Assembly (NCBI GenBank): GCA_947447995.1
Contig: CANFLQ010000014.1
Coordinates: forward strand, 1-40,726
Direction of reading: 5' to 3'
Length of the DNA: 40,726 bases
Source of the DNA: Bacteroidota bacterium
Lineage (GTDB): Bacteria; Bacteroidota; Bacteroidia; 2-12-FULL-35-15
In this document: positions 26,701-35,254 of the stretch, piece by piece
How the letters are laid out: every line of letters starts with the position of its first letter
How positions within the stretch are numbered: the stretch's first letter is position 1
Made by a program: the position numbers and the translations under genes
The notes under the pieces: generated by a model
Seen by the model: only the letters and a program-made list of their open reading frames with translations
Database searches by the model: none
What the model was told of the DNA's origin: nothing

Positions 26701-27739
26701 ATTAAATGGTTGTTCTGGTGCACCTTCATCTTACCATATCACTGTTAACCCTACTCCAAATACTACATTTAGTTATACAAAAAGCACCTTTTGTCAGGGG
26801 GATAATAACCCAAGTCCAACAATTACTTTACCAGGGGGGACATTTTCTTCTACTTATGGATTATCAATTGATACCACATCGGGGTTAATAAATTTAGCCA
26901 ATAGCAAATTAAACACCTATACTGTAACGTATAGTATTGCTGGACAGTGTACCAATAGTAGTTCAGTAAGCTTTACCATTACCAATAATCCTGATGCTAA
27001 ATTTACATACACTAGTCCGTTTTGTGAAAAAGCAAATGTTAATACTTTACCTATATTTAATAATGGGGCAAGTGCTGGTACATTTAGCTCTACCTCAGGA
27101 TTAACATTTGCAAATACACTCACAGGACAGTTAGATTTATTTAAAAGTTTGCCAGGCAATTATACCATTACTAATTCAATTGCAGCAACAGGAGGATGTG
27201 CAGCAGCAACAGCAACTAATACAATAACTATTAACGCATTGCCTTTAGCAGCTTTCACTAGTACTATTAATAGTTACACTGCTAATTTAACCAACTCATC
27301 TCTTTATGCAAATAGTTACAAATGGAATTTTGGCGATATGAATTTGTCTACTTTAACTAATGTATCTCATACCTACACAAGTGCTGGAACCTATACTATT
27401 ACCTTAACTGCTAGTAATACTTGTGGAACCTACAATAATAGTGTGCAAGTAACAATAGAAGACACAGGAACAAGTGTATATGAAATTAGTTATGTAGATA
27501 CATTTTTAATATACCCTAACCCAAGTACAGGAGTTATTACCATTGAATTTTCAAATGAAATAACCTCAGGAAATATGAGTATTTTCAATTATTTGGGAGA
27601 AATAGTAATTTTAATTCCCAACATAAATAATTCAAAAAAATTAAACATTGACCTAACTAATTTGCCAAACGGAATGTATTGCATTGTTGGCAATATAAAC
27701 AAAACGTTTTTTGCAAAAAATGTGGTATTGGTAAAGTAG
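23759..27739 (+). CDS. Matrixin-like zinc metalloprotease with IPT/TIG and PKD repeats and T9SS type A sorting domain
   Basis: Zinc motif HELGHGHQLAH (HExxHxxxxxH) followed by DVMNYS Met-turn; IPT/TIG segment ITNFSPTTITAGTNSILTINGSGFG; PKD units; C-terminus FLIYPNPSTGVITIEF...NLPNGMYCIVG. ATG at 23759 preferred over the TTG at 23750. Confidence 0.9.
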   Translation: MKKILFIFICITLLLTYGVSYAQCNLFELTLQQKVINASDIFEGKVLNKTCFWNSQHSLIYTSNTIEVYKVFKGTVTESQLEVITEGGLVGDEMHNVTPCLNLSIGDIGIFTAIPSIVVNPQSNTNNKAFQCYGSLQGFLKYDLVDKSATTPFQKYNNIKTDLYTTIENLISNTYKDIIPFDVNKRTATAKAGGSITNFSPTTITAGTNSILTINGSGFGASQGSSTVGFKNADNGGTSYITPAASQYISWSDTQIKVIVPDNSGTGTIRVGASSTITSTAILTVSYAEMNTSASSSSPTPYQTDHVNRNNAGGITWQMYTSFNSNTSANQSFTRAFNTWRCATHINWVIGSTTTVNSIGSDGTNVIRFDSGNELGAGILGRCTSFWIGCSSSVWYVKELDMAVDDGANWNFGPTAPTGSQYDFETVMLHELGHGHQLAHVIDKADVMNYSLANLTSKRTLNTNNQASGDDVMSRSLVANSCGPGAMTKLTGQCAIGGPLANFSATPLSGCASLTVTFTDKSTNTPTQWAWDVDNNGTTDYTTQNPTHVYTTNGTYSVKLKVVNATGKDSITKTNYITVNPLPVAKFTSTINSGTVNFTNTASNAASYSWDFGDSSSSSTATTPTHTYTLSGTYTIKLTAKNTCGNNTLSQTLTINLPASKPLPAFSANTNSGCTPLSLTFSDLSTNTPTAWFWDIDNNGTIDYTTQNPNHTYNKAGVYTVKLKISNSAGADSITKTNYITVNPQPIASVSSSVNFGTANFTNTSTNASSYSWNFGDNSTSTSTSVTLSHTYTITGTYTITLTATNACGSHSITNTITINNITPPPLANFTFTPSLGCSSLSVTFTDNSTNTPTSWAWDIDNNGTIDYTVQNPTHNYSAVGSYSIKLKVGNINGYDSITKTTIITVKASPTVINASDQTICSGQSVVTNSFSSNPNGATYIWTNSNTTIGLGASGTGNIPGFTTVNTTNAAIKTTITVTPTLNGCSGAPSSYHITVNPTPNTTFSYTKSTFCQGDNNPSPTITLPGGTFSSTYGLSIDTTSGLINLANSKLNTYTVTYSIAGQCTNSSSVSFTITNNPDAKFTYTSPFCEKANVNTLPIFNNGASAGTFSSTSGLTFANTLTGQLDLFKSLPGNYTITNSIAATGGCAAATATNTITINALPLAAFTSTINSYTANLTNSSLYANSYKWNFGDMNLSTLTNVSHTYTSAGTYTITLTASNTCGTYNNSVQVTIEDTGTSVYEISYVDTFLIYPNPSTGVITIEFSNEITSGNMSIFNYLGEIVILIPNINNSKKLNIDLTNLPNGMYCIVGNINKTFFAKNVVLVK

Positions 27740-27765
27740 ATTTATAAAACAACCGTTAATAATAA

Positions 27766-30537
27766 TTAAACTTTCGTCAACATTTTCTTTTTTTGAAAAG
27801 CAAAGTCCAGAATAAGATCAATAAAATTATACGGTTTATATCCATTTATAGCACTTTGATGAAATATACACGTAGCGGGAGTCATGCCAGGTAGCGAGTT
27901 TACTTCAATAAATATTACCTCCACTTTAAGCTCTTTACCTTTTTGTGGATAATAAATGCGTACAAAAGCATCAATCCGAGTATAACCGTTAATGTTTAAA
28001 AGTTTTGCCGCAGCACCTAAGGTTTGTTTTACTTTGTTGGAAATTAACTGACGTTCCTGCGTATCTTTTGAATAACGAGCTGGAGTGATGTTCTGACCTT
28101 GACCAGCTAAAAATTTTTCTTCCAGTGATAATATTTCCCCCTCGCTCAATGCTTCCGAAGCTTCAAATACTTCGTAATTTACATTGCCTTGTTTATCAAA
28201 TTTAGTAAGCATACCTCCAGTAATTTCAAGAAAATGATCGGCATCACGTCTACTAATAAGCTCCTCCACCAAAATCACTTGTTTTTTAGGAAACTCTTCT
28301 TTGTCTTTTATATTCAACAATTGCGCTGCTGCTGTATCAAATGTTTCCTGTTTGCGAAAAATCAGTTTTGCAAATGCCGCAAATTCGGCTTCTGTTTTAA
28401 TTTTTCGTACCGCCGATGAACAGCCATCATCCACCGGTTTTGCGATAAAAGGATAATCTATTTTATCCTTTAAAAACGCTAATATATTTTTGTGATCTGC
28501 TTCCCACTCTTCTTCAGTTACTAGGGCGTGTTCGGCAACTAAAAAACCGTTTTGTTTTAAAATTTCATTCGTACGGTATTTATCAATGGTAATTTGTGAA
28601 CTTTCCACACCTGAACCGTTGTATGGCAAACCTACACGCTCCAATTGGGCTTGTACTGCACCATCTTCGCCTGGTCGGCCGTGCAAGGCTATAAACACCA
28701 CCTCTACCATCTTCGCTAAATCATCGTAAGTAATTCGTTTTGGTTTTGCCAGATTATCTTTTGCCGAGTAATTGCTAGTGATTGAAGTACATTCTTCAAT
28801 GATCTGTTTTACAAGTTCGTGTACTTTATAATGTTCTATTTTTTCTTTGCTGTCGTCAGCATTGTCTTTCAACAATACGTTTACAGGAATTTGATACATG
28901 ATGTGCTCCTCGTTGCTTCCTGTTAAAAATACAGGTACAACCTCGTATTTATCGGAAGATGCTAATTTTTCATAGATGTTTCTGCCACTTTCCAGCGATA
29001 TATGTCGCTCCGACGAATAGCCACCCATAATTACCGCTACCTTAATTTTATTGGTGGAAGCAGCTTTATCGGCTTTAATTAATATATCTAAATTGTTCAA
29101 TAAACCATCAAATACACCACTGTTTTTTTCAGCAACAATGCGTTGAACCAAAGATGTACGAATGATGTATGTTAAAAATTGCGAAGGGTTTAAACCAATC
29201 TCTGCAGCCTGATGGAAAAAAAAGGAGGATGGCATCATTCCAGAAGTTGTATTCGGATCATTTAAAAAAATCTTTCCTTCTTTAGAAATGAAACCATCAA
29301 TACGCGCATACACATCAAAATTCAAGGCATAAAATAACCCCTCACATTCTTTGCGAATAGCCTGAATTTGCTCATAAGGCAAATCAATTGGTGTAATTTT
29401 ACGGGATAACCCTGGTAAATATTTAGAACGATAATCAAATAATTCTTTGCCTTTACGAATCTCGGTAGGTGGTAATGCAACCACTTCCCGTTTACCATTA
29501 TCTTTCGAAGTTAAATTATCGGAATTTTGAAGTACGATACACGAAAACTCTTTTCCTTCAATAAAACCTTCAATCAATACTTTACTTTCGCCATCTAAAG
29601 ATTCTATCAATACATTTTCATTCTCTTTTTCAAATACTTTATCTAAATAACTTACTAAATCAGCAGGATGATAAATGACCTCAGGCACAACACTTCTAAC
29701 TTCGGATTTCGGATTTCGAACTTTAACTGGCATCCCAATACCTTCACGAATATCAGCCAACAAGGCAATATTTTCATTTTTTTGATCGGCACTTAAATTT
29801 TTCCAATCCGCAGCAATAATTGTTTTTATAAAAAATGCTTTTTCTAGCGCTTTTATAAATTGCATTTTATCATTCTGATGCAAAATACTTATACCTATTG
29901 AAGAACCTTGATTTGCAGGCTTTACTACTAATGGAAAACCTATTTCATTTTTGGCTTTTTCAAATGCTTCAATCGCTTTTTCTATTACAAAACCTACTCT
30001 ATTGATGCTAAAAAAATTTGGACTGTTAAATCCAGCATTTACCATCATTTGTTTTTGTACACTTTTATCAATACCAATAGCTGAAGGCAAAATTCCCGAA
30101 CCAGAATATGGGATTCTTAAATATTCCAGCAACCCTTGTATTTTTCCATCTTCACCAAATGGACCATGTAAACATAAAAAAGCGAAATCAAAATAATTCT
30201 TCAAATCGTCGGCAAGTATTTTTTTGCCGATTTTATTAATCATATCTAACTGCTGTTGTGCTGATAAATAAGCAATTTGCTCGGCATAAATTTGAAAATC
30301 GCCTTTATTACTTGGAATAAATTCTGAAGGAGGATAAAAATCGCGGATACTGCCTTTGTAAACGTACTCCCAATTTAACAACACAAAATTACCAAAACTA
30401 TCAACAAAAACAGGAACAGCATCAAATAAGGATTTGTTTAGATTATCGTAAACCGTTCTTCCGCCAGCAAAAGACACTTCCCGCTCCTTAGAAAAACCTC
30501 CAAAAATGATTCCTATTTTTATTTTCATAACTTGCAT
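27766..30537 (-). CDS. Tandem (two-module) D-alanine--D-alanine ligase-like ATP-grasp protein
   Basis: Two complete Ddl-like modules: GIIFGGFSKEREVSFAGG...HGPFGEDGKIQGLLEYLRIPYSGSGILPSAIGIDK and VAVIMGGYSSERHISLESG...HGRPGEDGAVQAQLERVGLPYNGSGVESSQITIDK; the second ends FIEVNSLPGMTPATCIFHQ. Confidence 0.92.
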   Translation of the reverse strand: MQVMKIKIGIIFGGFSKEREVSFAGGRTVYDNLNKSLFDAVPVFVDSFGNFVLLNWEYVYKGSIRDFYPPSEFIPSNKGDFQIYAEQIAYLSAQQQLDMINKIGKKILADDLKNYFDFAFLCLHGPFGEDGKIQGLLEYLRIPYSGSGILPSAIGIDKSVQKQMMVNAGFNSPNFFSINRVGFVIEKAIEAFEKAKNEIGFPLVVKPANQGSSIGISILHQNDKMQFIKALEKAFFIKTIIAADWKNLSADQKNENIALLADIREGIGMPVKVRNPKSEVRSVVPEVIYHPADLVSYLDKVFEKENENVLIESLDGESKVLIEGFIEGKEFSCIVLQNSDNLTSKDNGKREVVALPPTEIRKGKELFDYRSKYLPGLSRKITPIDLPYEQIQAIRKECEGLFYALNFDVYARIDGFISKEGKIFLNDPNTTSGMMPSSFFFHQAAEIGLNPSQFLTYIIRTSLVQRIVAEKNSGVFDGLLNNLDILIKADKAASTNKIKVAVIMGGYSSERHISLESGRNIYEKLASSDKYEVVPVFLTGSNEEHIMYQIPVNVLLKDNADDSKEKIEHYKVHELVKQIIEECTSITSNYSAKDNLAKPKRITYDDLAKMVEVVFIALHGRPGEDGAVQAQLERVGLPYNGSGVESSQITIDKYRTNEILKQNGFLVAEHALVTEEEWEADHKNILAFLKDKIDYPFIAKPVDDGCSSAVRKIKTEAEFAAFAKLIFRKQETFDTAAAQLLNIKDKEEFPKKQVILVEELISRRDADHFLEITGGMLTKFDKQGNVNYEVFEASEALSEGEILSLEEKFLAGQGQNITPARYSKDTQERQLISNKVKQTLGAAAKLLNINGYTRIDAFVRIYYPQKGKELKVEVIFIEVNSLPGMTPATCIFHQSAINGYKPYNFIDLILDFAFQKKKMLTKV

Positions 30538-30764
30538 TTAATTTATTCTTTTTTTAGTACAATCAACTATATAAAGCTCAATTAGAACTTAAACAAATTT
30601 AAGATTAAGTGAAGGTATATGCCATTAACTAACAGTAAGTATTCAACATATTTATTAACTAGACTTTATAAAAGTTAAAAATTAAAATCCATTTTTCATT
30701 TCAACATCTAAAAACTTCCGCTAGTTGATTTTTACTTCATAATTAAATTATAAATATTTCATAG

Positions 30765-30772
30765 TATATTTG
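30765..30772 (+). promoter_or_regulatory. TATATTTG promoter element 4 nt before the PTPS ATG
   Basis: TATATTTG at 30765-30772; ATG at 30777. Confidence 0.5.
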
Positions 30773-30776
30773 CAGT

Positions 30777-31193
30777 ATGATTTACATTACACGAAAAGAA
30801 CATTTTAATGCCGCTCACAAACTATACAACCCAAAGTGGAGCGATGAAAAAAATAACGAAGTATTTGGAAAGTGCTCCAATCCTAACTGGCATGGGCATA
30901 ACTACAATTTATATGTAACCGTTAAAGGAAGCGTAAATTCTGATACAGGTTATTCTGTTAACTTAAAGGAATTGAGCCTTATTATTAGAACATACGTTAC
31001 CGATAAACTAGATCATAAAAATCTAAATTTAGATGTTCCGTTTATGCAAGGATTAATGCCTTCAACAGAAAATGTTGCTATTGCTATCTGGAAAGAACTT
31101 TTACCATATATCAATGCTTTGGATTGCCAATTACACAGCATAAAACTTTACGAAACGGAGAATAATTATGTGGAATATTTTGGGGGAGAATAA
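30777..31193 (+). CDS. 6-pyruvoyl-tetrahydropterin synthase / QueD superfamily
   Basis: HFNAAHKLYNPKWS...FGKCSNPNWHGHNYNLYVTVKG...LDHKNLNLD...PSTENVA...KLYETENNYVEY. Confidence 0.92.
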   Translation: MIYITRKEHFNAAHKLYNPKWSDEKNNEVFGKCSNPNWHGHNYNLYVTVKGSVNSDTGYSVNLKELSLIIRTYVTDKLDHKNLNLDVPFMQGLMPSTENVAIAIWKELLPYINALDCQLHSIKLYETENNYVEYFGGE

Positions 31194-31337
31194 AATTTAG
31201 TTAATAGCAAAAAGTTATTAGTTAATTATAAAAAAGGCGAAAAGTTTAATCGTAAAAAGAATCCCCTCTGTTAACTAATAACTAATAACTATTAACTATT
31301 CGCTAATAACTACTTATAACTACTAAAAAAATAAAAG

Positions 31338-31961
31338 ATGGGACACGACGAATTTGACGACGTAAAAGGATATACAAAAATTGATAGATACAACCAACAA
31401 TCTGTTGACGACATTGCATCTAAATACAAAACTATTTTAAGCGATATTGGCGAAAACCCAAACCGCGAAGGACTTTTAAAAACTCCAGAACGTGTTGCAA
31501 AAGCCATGCAATATTTAACACATGGTTACGATTTGGATCCAACAGAATTATTGAAATCTGCAATGTTTAAAGAAGATTACAAACAAATGGTGATTGTAAA
31601 GGATATTGAAGTTTATTCCATGTGCGAACATCATTTATTGCCCTTTTTCGGAAAAGCTCATGTTGCGTATATACCTAACGGACAGATTGTCGGGCTAAGT
31701 AAGATACCCCGAGTTGTAGATGCTTTTTCTCGCAGATTACAGGTTCAGGAACGTTTGACCAACGAAATTAGGGATTGTATCCAAAATACATTAAACCCAA
31801 TTGGGGTAGCTGTTGTTATTGAATGCTCTCATTTGTGTATGCAAATGCGTGGTATACAAAAACAAAACTCGGTAACCACCACCTCCGCTTTTACAGGTGA
31901 ATTTTTAAAAGATACAACCCGCAAGGAATTTATAAGTTTAATAAGTTCCAAATTACATTAA
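31338..31961 (+). CDS. folE: GTP cyclohydrolase I
   Basis: [83 protein letters not shown]. Confidence 0.96.
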   Translation: MGHDEFDDVKGYTKIDRYNQQSVDDIASKYKTILSDIGENPNREGLLKTPERVAKAMQYLTHGYDLDPTELLKSAMFKEDYKQMVIVKDIEVYSMCEHHLLPFFGKAHVAYIPNGQIVGLSKIPRVVDAFSRRLQVQERLTNEIRDCIQNTLNPIGVAVVIECSHLCMQMRGIQKQNSVTTTSAFTGEFLKDTTRKEFISLISSKLH

Positions 31962-31974
31962 AAAACTCTGACAT

Positions 31975-32006
31975 TTTTGCATAAAACCTAAACGGTATTA
32001 TCTTTG
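31975..32006 (+). promoter_or_regulatory. Promoter of the Bax inhibitor-1 family gene
   Basis: TTTTG (31975-31979) - N19 - TATCTTTG (31999-32006). Confidence 0.6.
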
Positions 32007-32040
32007 CAGTAGTAAATCGAAAAACAATAAAAAAATTATT

Positions 32041-32763
32041 ATGGAAACTCAAAACTTTAATTTTGTTCAGTCACAGGAACAAAGCAGTGCAATGTCAAAA
32101 ACATTTATAGCAAGTGTTTTTTCATGGATGTTTGCTGCCTTAGCTATCACTTCAGTTGTTGCCTATTATTTTGGCAATAGTATGGAATTAATAACAATGC
32201 TTGTTAATCCACAAGTTGGAGGTTTAACAACACTAGGATATGTTGTAATGTTTGCCCCATTGGCTTTTATATTGGTAATGTCGTTTGGCTTTAATCGCAT
32301 CTCCTACCCAGTTTTATTGTTCTTATTTTTATTGTACTCTGCAGTAATGGGAATGAGTTTAAGCTTTATTTTTCTTGCTTATACTTCTGGTTCAATTTTC
32401 TCCACTTTTATTGCTGCATCAGCAATGTTTGGAGTAATGTCTGTAGTTGGTTACACAACAAAAACCGACCTTACCAATTTTGGCTCCATAATGATGATGG
32501 CACTTGTTGGTATTGTAATTGCCAGTTTAATCAATATGTTTATGCACAGTGGAACAATGGACTATATCATTAGTTTTGTTGGAGTACTTGTATTTACAGG
32601 TTTAACTGCTTACGATGTTCAAAAATTAAAAAACATTGGTGCAGGTGTTGAATTTGGAACGGCTTCAACAAGTAAATTAGTTATTATGGGAGCTTTGAAT
32701 TTATACATGGATTTCATCAACTTATTTATTATGTTGCTTCGTTTGTTTGGCGACAGAAAATAA
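32041..32763 (+). CDS. Bax inhibitor-1 / YccA family membrane protein
   Basis: FIASVFSWMFAALAITSVVAYYFG, FVGVLVFTGLTAYDVQKLKNIG, GALNLYMDFINLFIMLLRLFGDRK. Confidence 0.93.
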   Translation: METQNFNFVQSQEQSSAMSKTFIASVFSWMFAALAITSVVAYYFGNSMELITMLVNPQVGGLTTLGYVVMFAPLAFILVMSFGFNRISYPVLLFLFLLYSAVMGMSLSFIFLAYTSGSIFSTFIAASAMFGVMSVVGYTTKTDLTNFGSIMMMALVGIVIASLINMFMHSGTMDYIISFVGVLVFTGLTAYDVQKLKNIGAGVEFGTASTSKLVIMGALNLYMDFINLFIMLLRLFGDRK

Positions 32764-32784
32764 TCACACATTAAATTGTGAATA

Positions 32785-32817
32785 AAAAAGAGTTCTGATA
32801 AGATCAGAACTCTTTTT
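32785..32817 (+). terminator. Intrinsic terminator
   Basis: AAAAAGAGTTCTGAT-aag-ATCAGAACTCTTTTT. Confidence 0.85.
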
Positions 32818-32831
32818 ATTTTTAGACATTT

Positions 32832-32940
32832 GCCTCACCCCTTAATCCCCTCACCTAAAGGAGAGGGGGCGAGGTTTAAGATTACATTAAAATACATTAA
32901 CTCGCATCACCTCCTCCCCTTTATGGGAGGTTGGGAGGGG
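32832..32940. repeat. REP-like interspersed repeat (CTCACCCCTTAATCCCCTCACCTAAAGGAGAGGGGGCGAGG ... CCTCCTCCCCTTTATGGGAGGTTGGGAGGGG)
   Basis: GC-rich, self-complementary modules upstream of fabD; a related copy follows fabD at 33842-33935. Confidence 0.7.
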
Positions 32941-32955
32941 CATAAACTTAAAAAG

Positions 32956-33840
32956 ATGAAAGCATACGTATTTCCAGGACAAGGCGCTCAATTTGTAGGA
33001 ATGGGTAAAGACCTTTACGACAACTCTCCAATAGCAAAAGAAATGTTTGAAAAAGCCAATGATATATTAGGCTTCAGAATTACGGACATTATGTTTAGCG
33101 GAACGGATGAGGAATTAAAGCAAACAAAAGTTACTCAACCTGCTATATTTTTACATTCAGTAATATTAGCAAAAACCTTAGGGGATGCCATTCAACCCGA
33201 AATGGTTGCCGGTCATAGCCTTGGCGAATTTTCGGCATTGGTAATCAATAAAACGTTGACATTTGAGGATGCTTTAGTTTTGGTGTCAAAACGTGCACTT
33301 GCCATGCAAAAAGCATGTGAAATAAACCCTTCTACAATGGCTGCTATCTTAAATTTAGATGACGCCATCATTGAAAACATTTGTGCAGAAATCAGCCAAA
33401 GCGGCGAAACAGTAGTGGCTGCAAATTATAACAGTCCGGGACAATTGGTAATTTCTGGCACTACCAACGGAATAAACATTGCTTGCGAAAAATTAAAAGC
33501 AGCAGGCGCAAAACGCGCATTGGTATTGCCTGTTGGCGGTGCATTTCACTCACCATTAATGCAACCGGCAAGTGTTGAATTAGAGGCTGCAATAAACGCT
33601 ACCACCTTTCATCAACCCATTTGTCCGGTTTACCAAAACGTAACGGCAAACGCGGTTTTTAACCCTAATGAAATTAAAAAGAATTTAATTGCACAACTTA
33701 CAGCTCCTGTTAAATGGACACAAACCGTTCAACAAATGGTTGCAGACGGTGCTACCCATTTTTATGAAGTTGGTCCAGGTAAAGTATTACAAGGATTGGT
33801 TAAAAAAATTAGTGCGGCAGTAGAAGCTGCTAGTGCGTAA
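32956..33840 (+). CDS. fabD: Malonyl-CoA:ACP transacylase
   Basis: MKAYVFPGQGAQFVGMGKDLYD, VAGHSLGEFSALV, GGAFHSPLMQPA; start moved to ATG 32956 because the ORF extension is repeat DNA. Confidence 0.95.
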   Translation: MKAYVFPGQGAQFVGMGKDLYDNSPIAKEMFEKANDILGFRITDIMFSGTDEELKQTKVTQPAIFLHSVILAKTLGDAIQPEMVAGHSLGEFSALVINKTLTFEDALVLVSKRALAMQKACEINPSTMAAILNLDDAIIENICAEISQSGETVVAANYNSPGQLVISGTTNGINIACEKLKAAGAKRALVLPVGGAFHSPLMQPASVELEAAINATTFHQPICPVYQNVTANAVFNPNEIKKNLIAQLTAPVKWTQTVQQMVADGATHFYEVGPGKVLQGLVKKISAAVEAASA

Positions 33841-33841
33841 G

Positions 33842-33935
33842 CCTCACCCCCTGCCCATCTCTGCCTCATCCGTCCTTCGGACACCTTCTCCTAAAGGAGA
33901 AGGGAAGCGGAAGAAGCTTTTTGGGAGAGGGGAGA
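33842..33935. repeat. Second REP-like copy, with GTCCTTCGGAC and CCTTCTCCTAAAGGAGAAGG hairpins
   Basis: Related to 32832-32940; lies between fabD and the next start codon. Confidence 0.65.
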
Positions 33936-33949
33936 AACCTATACAATAC

Positions 33950-34606
33950 ATGAAAAAAATATTTTTAATACTTATTGTGGTTTTAATTTCCCTTCAAGGG
34001 AAAGCTCAGTTTGTTAATGCCATTGGTATTACCGGTGGAGTATCCTATTCTACTCAAAAGTTTTATTTTATTGATCCGGAAGTTATTTTAAAAAAGAAAT
34101 ACCAGTTTGGACTAAATGCAAGTGTTTTTGCAGAGTTTTTTAGCCATAAATACGTGCGTTGGGTAAGTGAAATTCAATACAACCAAAAAGGCTGTATTGA
34201 TAAACAGCCGGAAGCTAAATATAAAAACAGGCTTTCCTATTTATGCTGGAATAATTATTTAAAAATAAGATATGAACTGTTTAATATTATCCCTTATGTA
34301 TTAGCCGGACCGCGATTGGAATATAAATTAACTCAAAAAACAACCTCACCACCAATAACAGACAAATTTGAACAGTTGCATTTAAGTGCTGCAGTTGGTG
34401 CCGGAGTGGAATTTATCAGTTATGGGAATATTAAATTTTTTGTAGAAGGATTTTACAATACGGATGTAAAACACTACGCTTTTGCAATGGCGTACGTAAA
34501 ACCACCTTTAGACATTAAAAATATTAATTTTGAACTTAGAGTAGGTTTAAAATATCAATTTCAAAAACGAGGTGAAAGTTGCAATACTCCAACTTATATG
34601 GATTAG
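33950..34606 (+). CDS. Outer-membrane beta-barrel (PorT-like) protein
   Basis: Signal peptide MKKIFLILIVVLISLQGKAQ; GITGGVSYSTQKF, alternating barrel-type C-terminus ELRVGLKYQF. Confidence 0.65.
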   Translation: MKKIFLILIVVLISLQGKAQFVNAIGITGGVSYSTQKFYFIDPEVILKKKYQFGLNASVFAEFFSHKYVRWVSEIQYNQKGCIDKQPEAKYKNRLSYLCWNNYLKIRYELFNIIPYVLAGPRLEYKLTQKTTSPPITDKFEQLHLSAAVGAGVEFISYGNIKFFVEGFYNTDVKHYAFAMAYVKPPLDIKNINFELRVGLKYQFQKRGESCNTPTYMD

Positions 34607-34617
34607 GAAACAGTGTT

Positions 34618-35031
34618 TTATTTTGTCAATTTTGCGTCAATAGTATCGTTACTAATTCCATTTTCTACTATGTACGTCATATTTATTTGATTTGGATTTA
34701 ATAACACACCATGCCCCGAAACATATACGCCTTGAATAATTTGTTGGGGAATAGTGAAATTAGTACTTGAAACATTTGCTGTTATTTTTGAGGGGAATCC
34801 ATATAATTTTGAAATTAAAATTGTAGAAGAACTGCCAGACTCAATAATAACAGGATAAGTGGACAAATCTGGCGTTGATCTAATTTTTTCAATATTATCC
34901 CACTGACCTACAAAATTACTTGCGTTAGTTGTAGTATTTATTGGAGCTACTCCATCCTCTTTTGCACAAGAATTCAAAATTAACAATCCCAAAACTGTTA
35001 CACTCGCTATAATTAAATTGCCTCTTTTCAT
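34618..35031 (-). CDS. Hypothetical lipoprotein
   Basis: Lipobox LILNSC after MKRGNLIIASVTVLGL. Confidence 0.65.
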   Translation of the reverse strand: MKRGNLIIASVTVLGLLILNSCAKEDGVAPINTTTNASNFVGQWDNIEKIRSTPDLSTYPVIIESGSSSTILISKLYGFPSKITANVSSTNFTIPQQIIQGVYVSGHGVLLNPNQINMTYIVENGISNDTIDAKLTK

Positions 35032-35050
35032 ATTACAAAATCTAAATTTA

Positions 35051-35227
35051 TTACTTCTTCAGCACCCTACCTTTACTTTTATCAAAACCATAAGGGCAAT
35101 GTTTACAACCATTCTGACAACAATAACCTCGCTTTAGTAAATATTTCTCTGTAAATACAATATATCCTTCGGGGCTATAATAAAAATCATCTGCATCCAA
35201 ATTTTTATGTTTTGAAAACTCTTTCAT
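35051..35227 (-). CDS. Small DUF5522-like Cys-rich protein (58 aa), absent from the supplied ORF track
   Basis: MKEFSKHKNLDADDFYYSPEGYIVFTEKYLLKRGYCCQNGCKHCPYGFDKSKGRVLKK*; motif RGYCCxxGCxHCPYG. Confidence 0.85.
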   Translation of the reverse strand: MKEFSKHKNLDADDFYYSPEGYIVFTEKYLLKRGYCCQNGCKHCPYGFDKSKGRVLKK

Positions 35228-35254
35228 TACTACAAAATTAACTATTTTTACCTT

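Noticed and set aside
32830-32955. N-terminal extension of the fabD ORF (MPHPLIPSPKGEGARFKITL...)
   Set aside because: Translation of an interspersed repeat; fabD start motif MKAYVFPGQGAQ begins at 32956.
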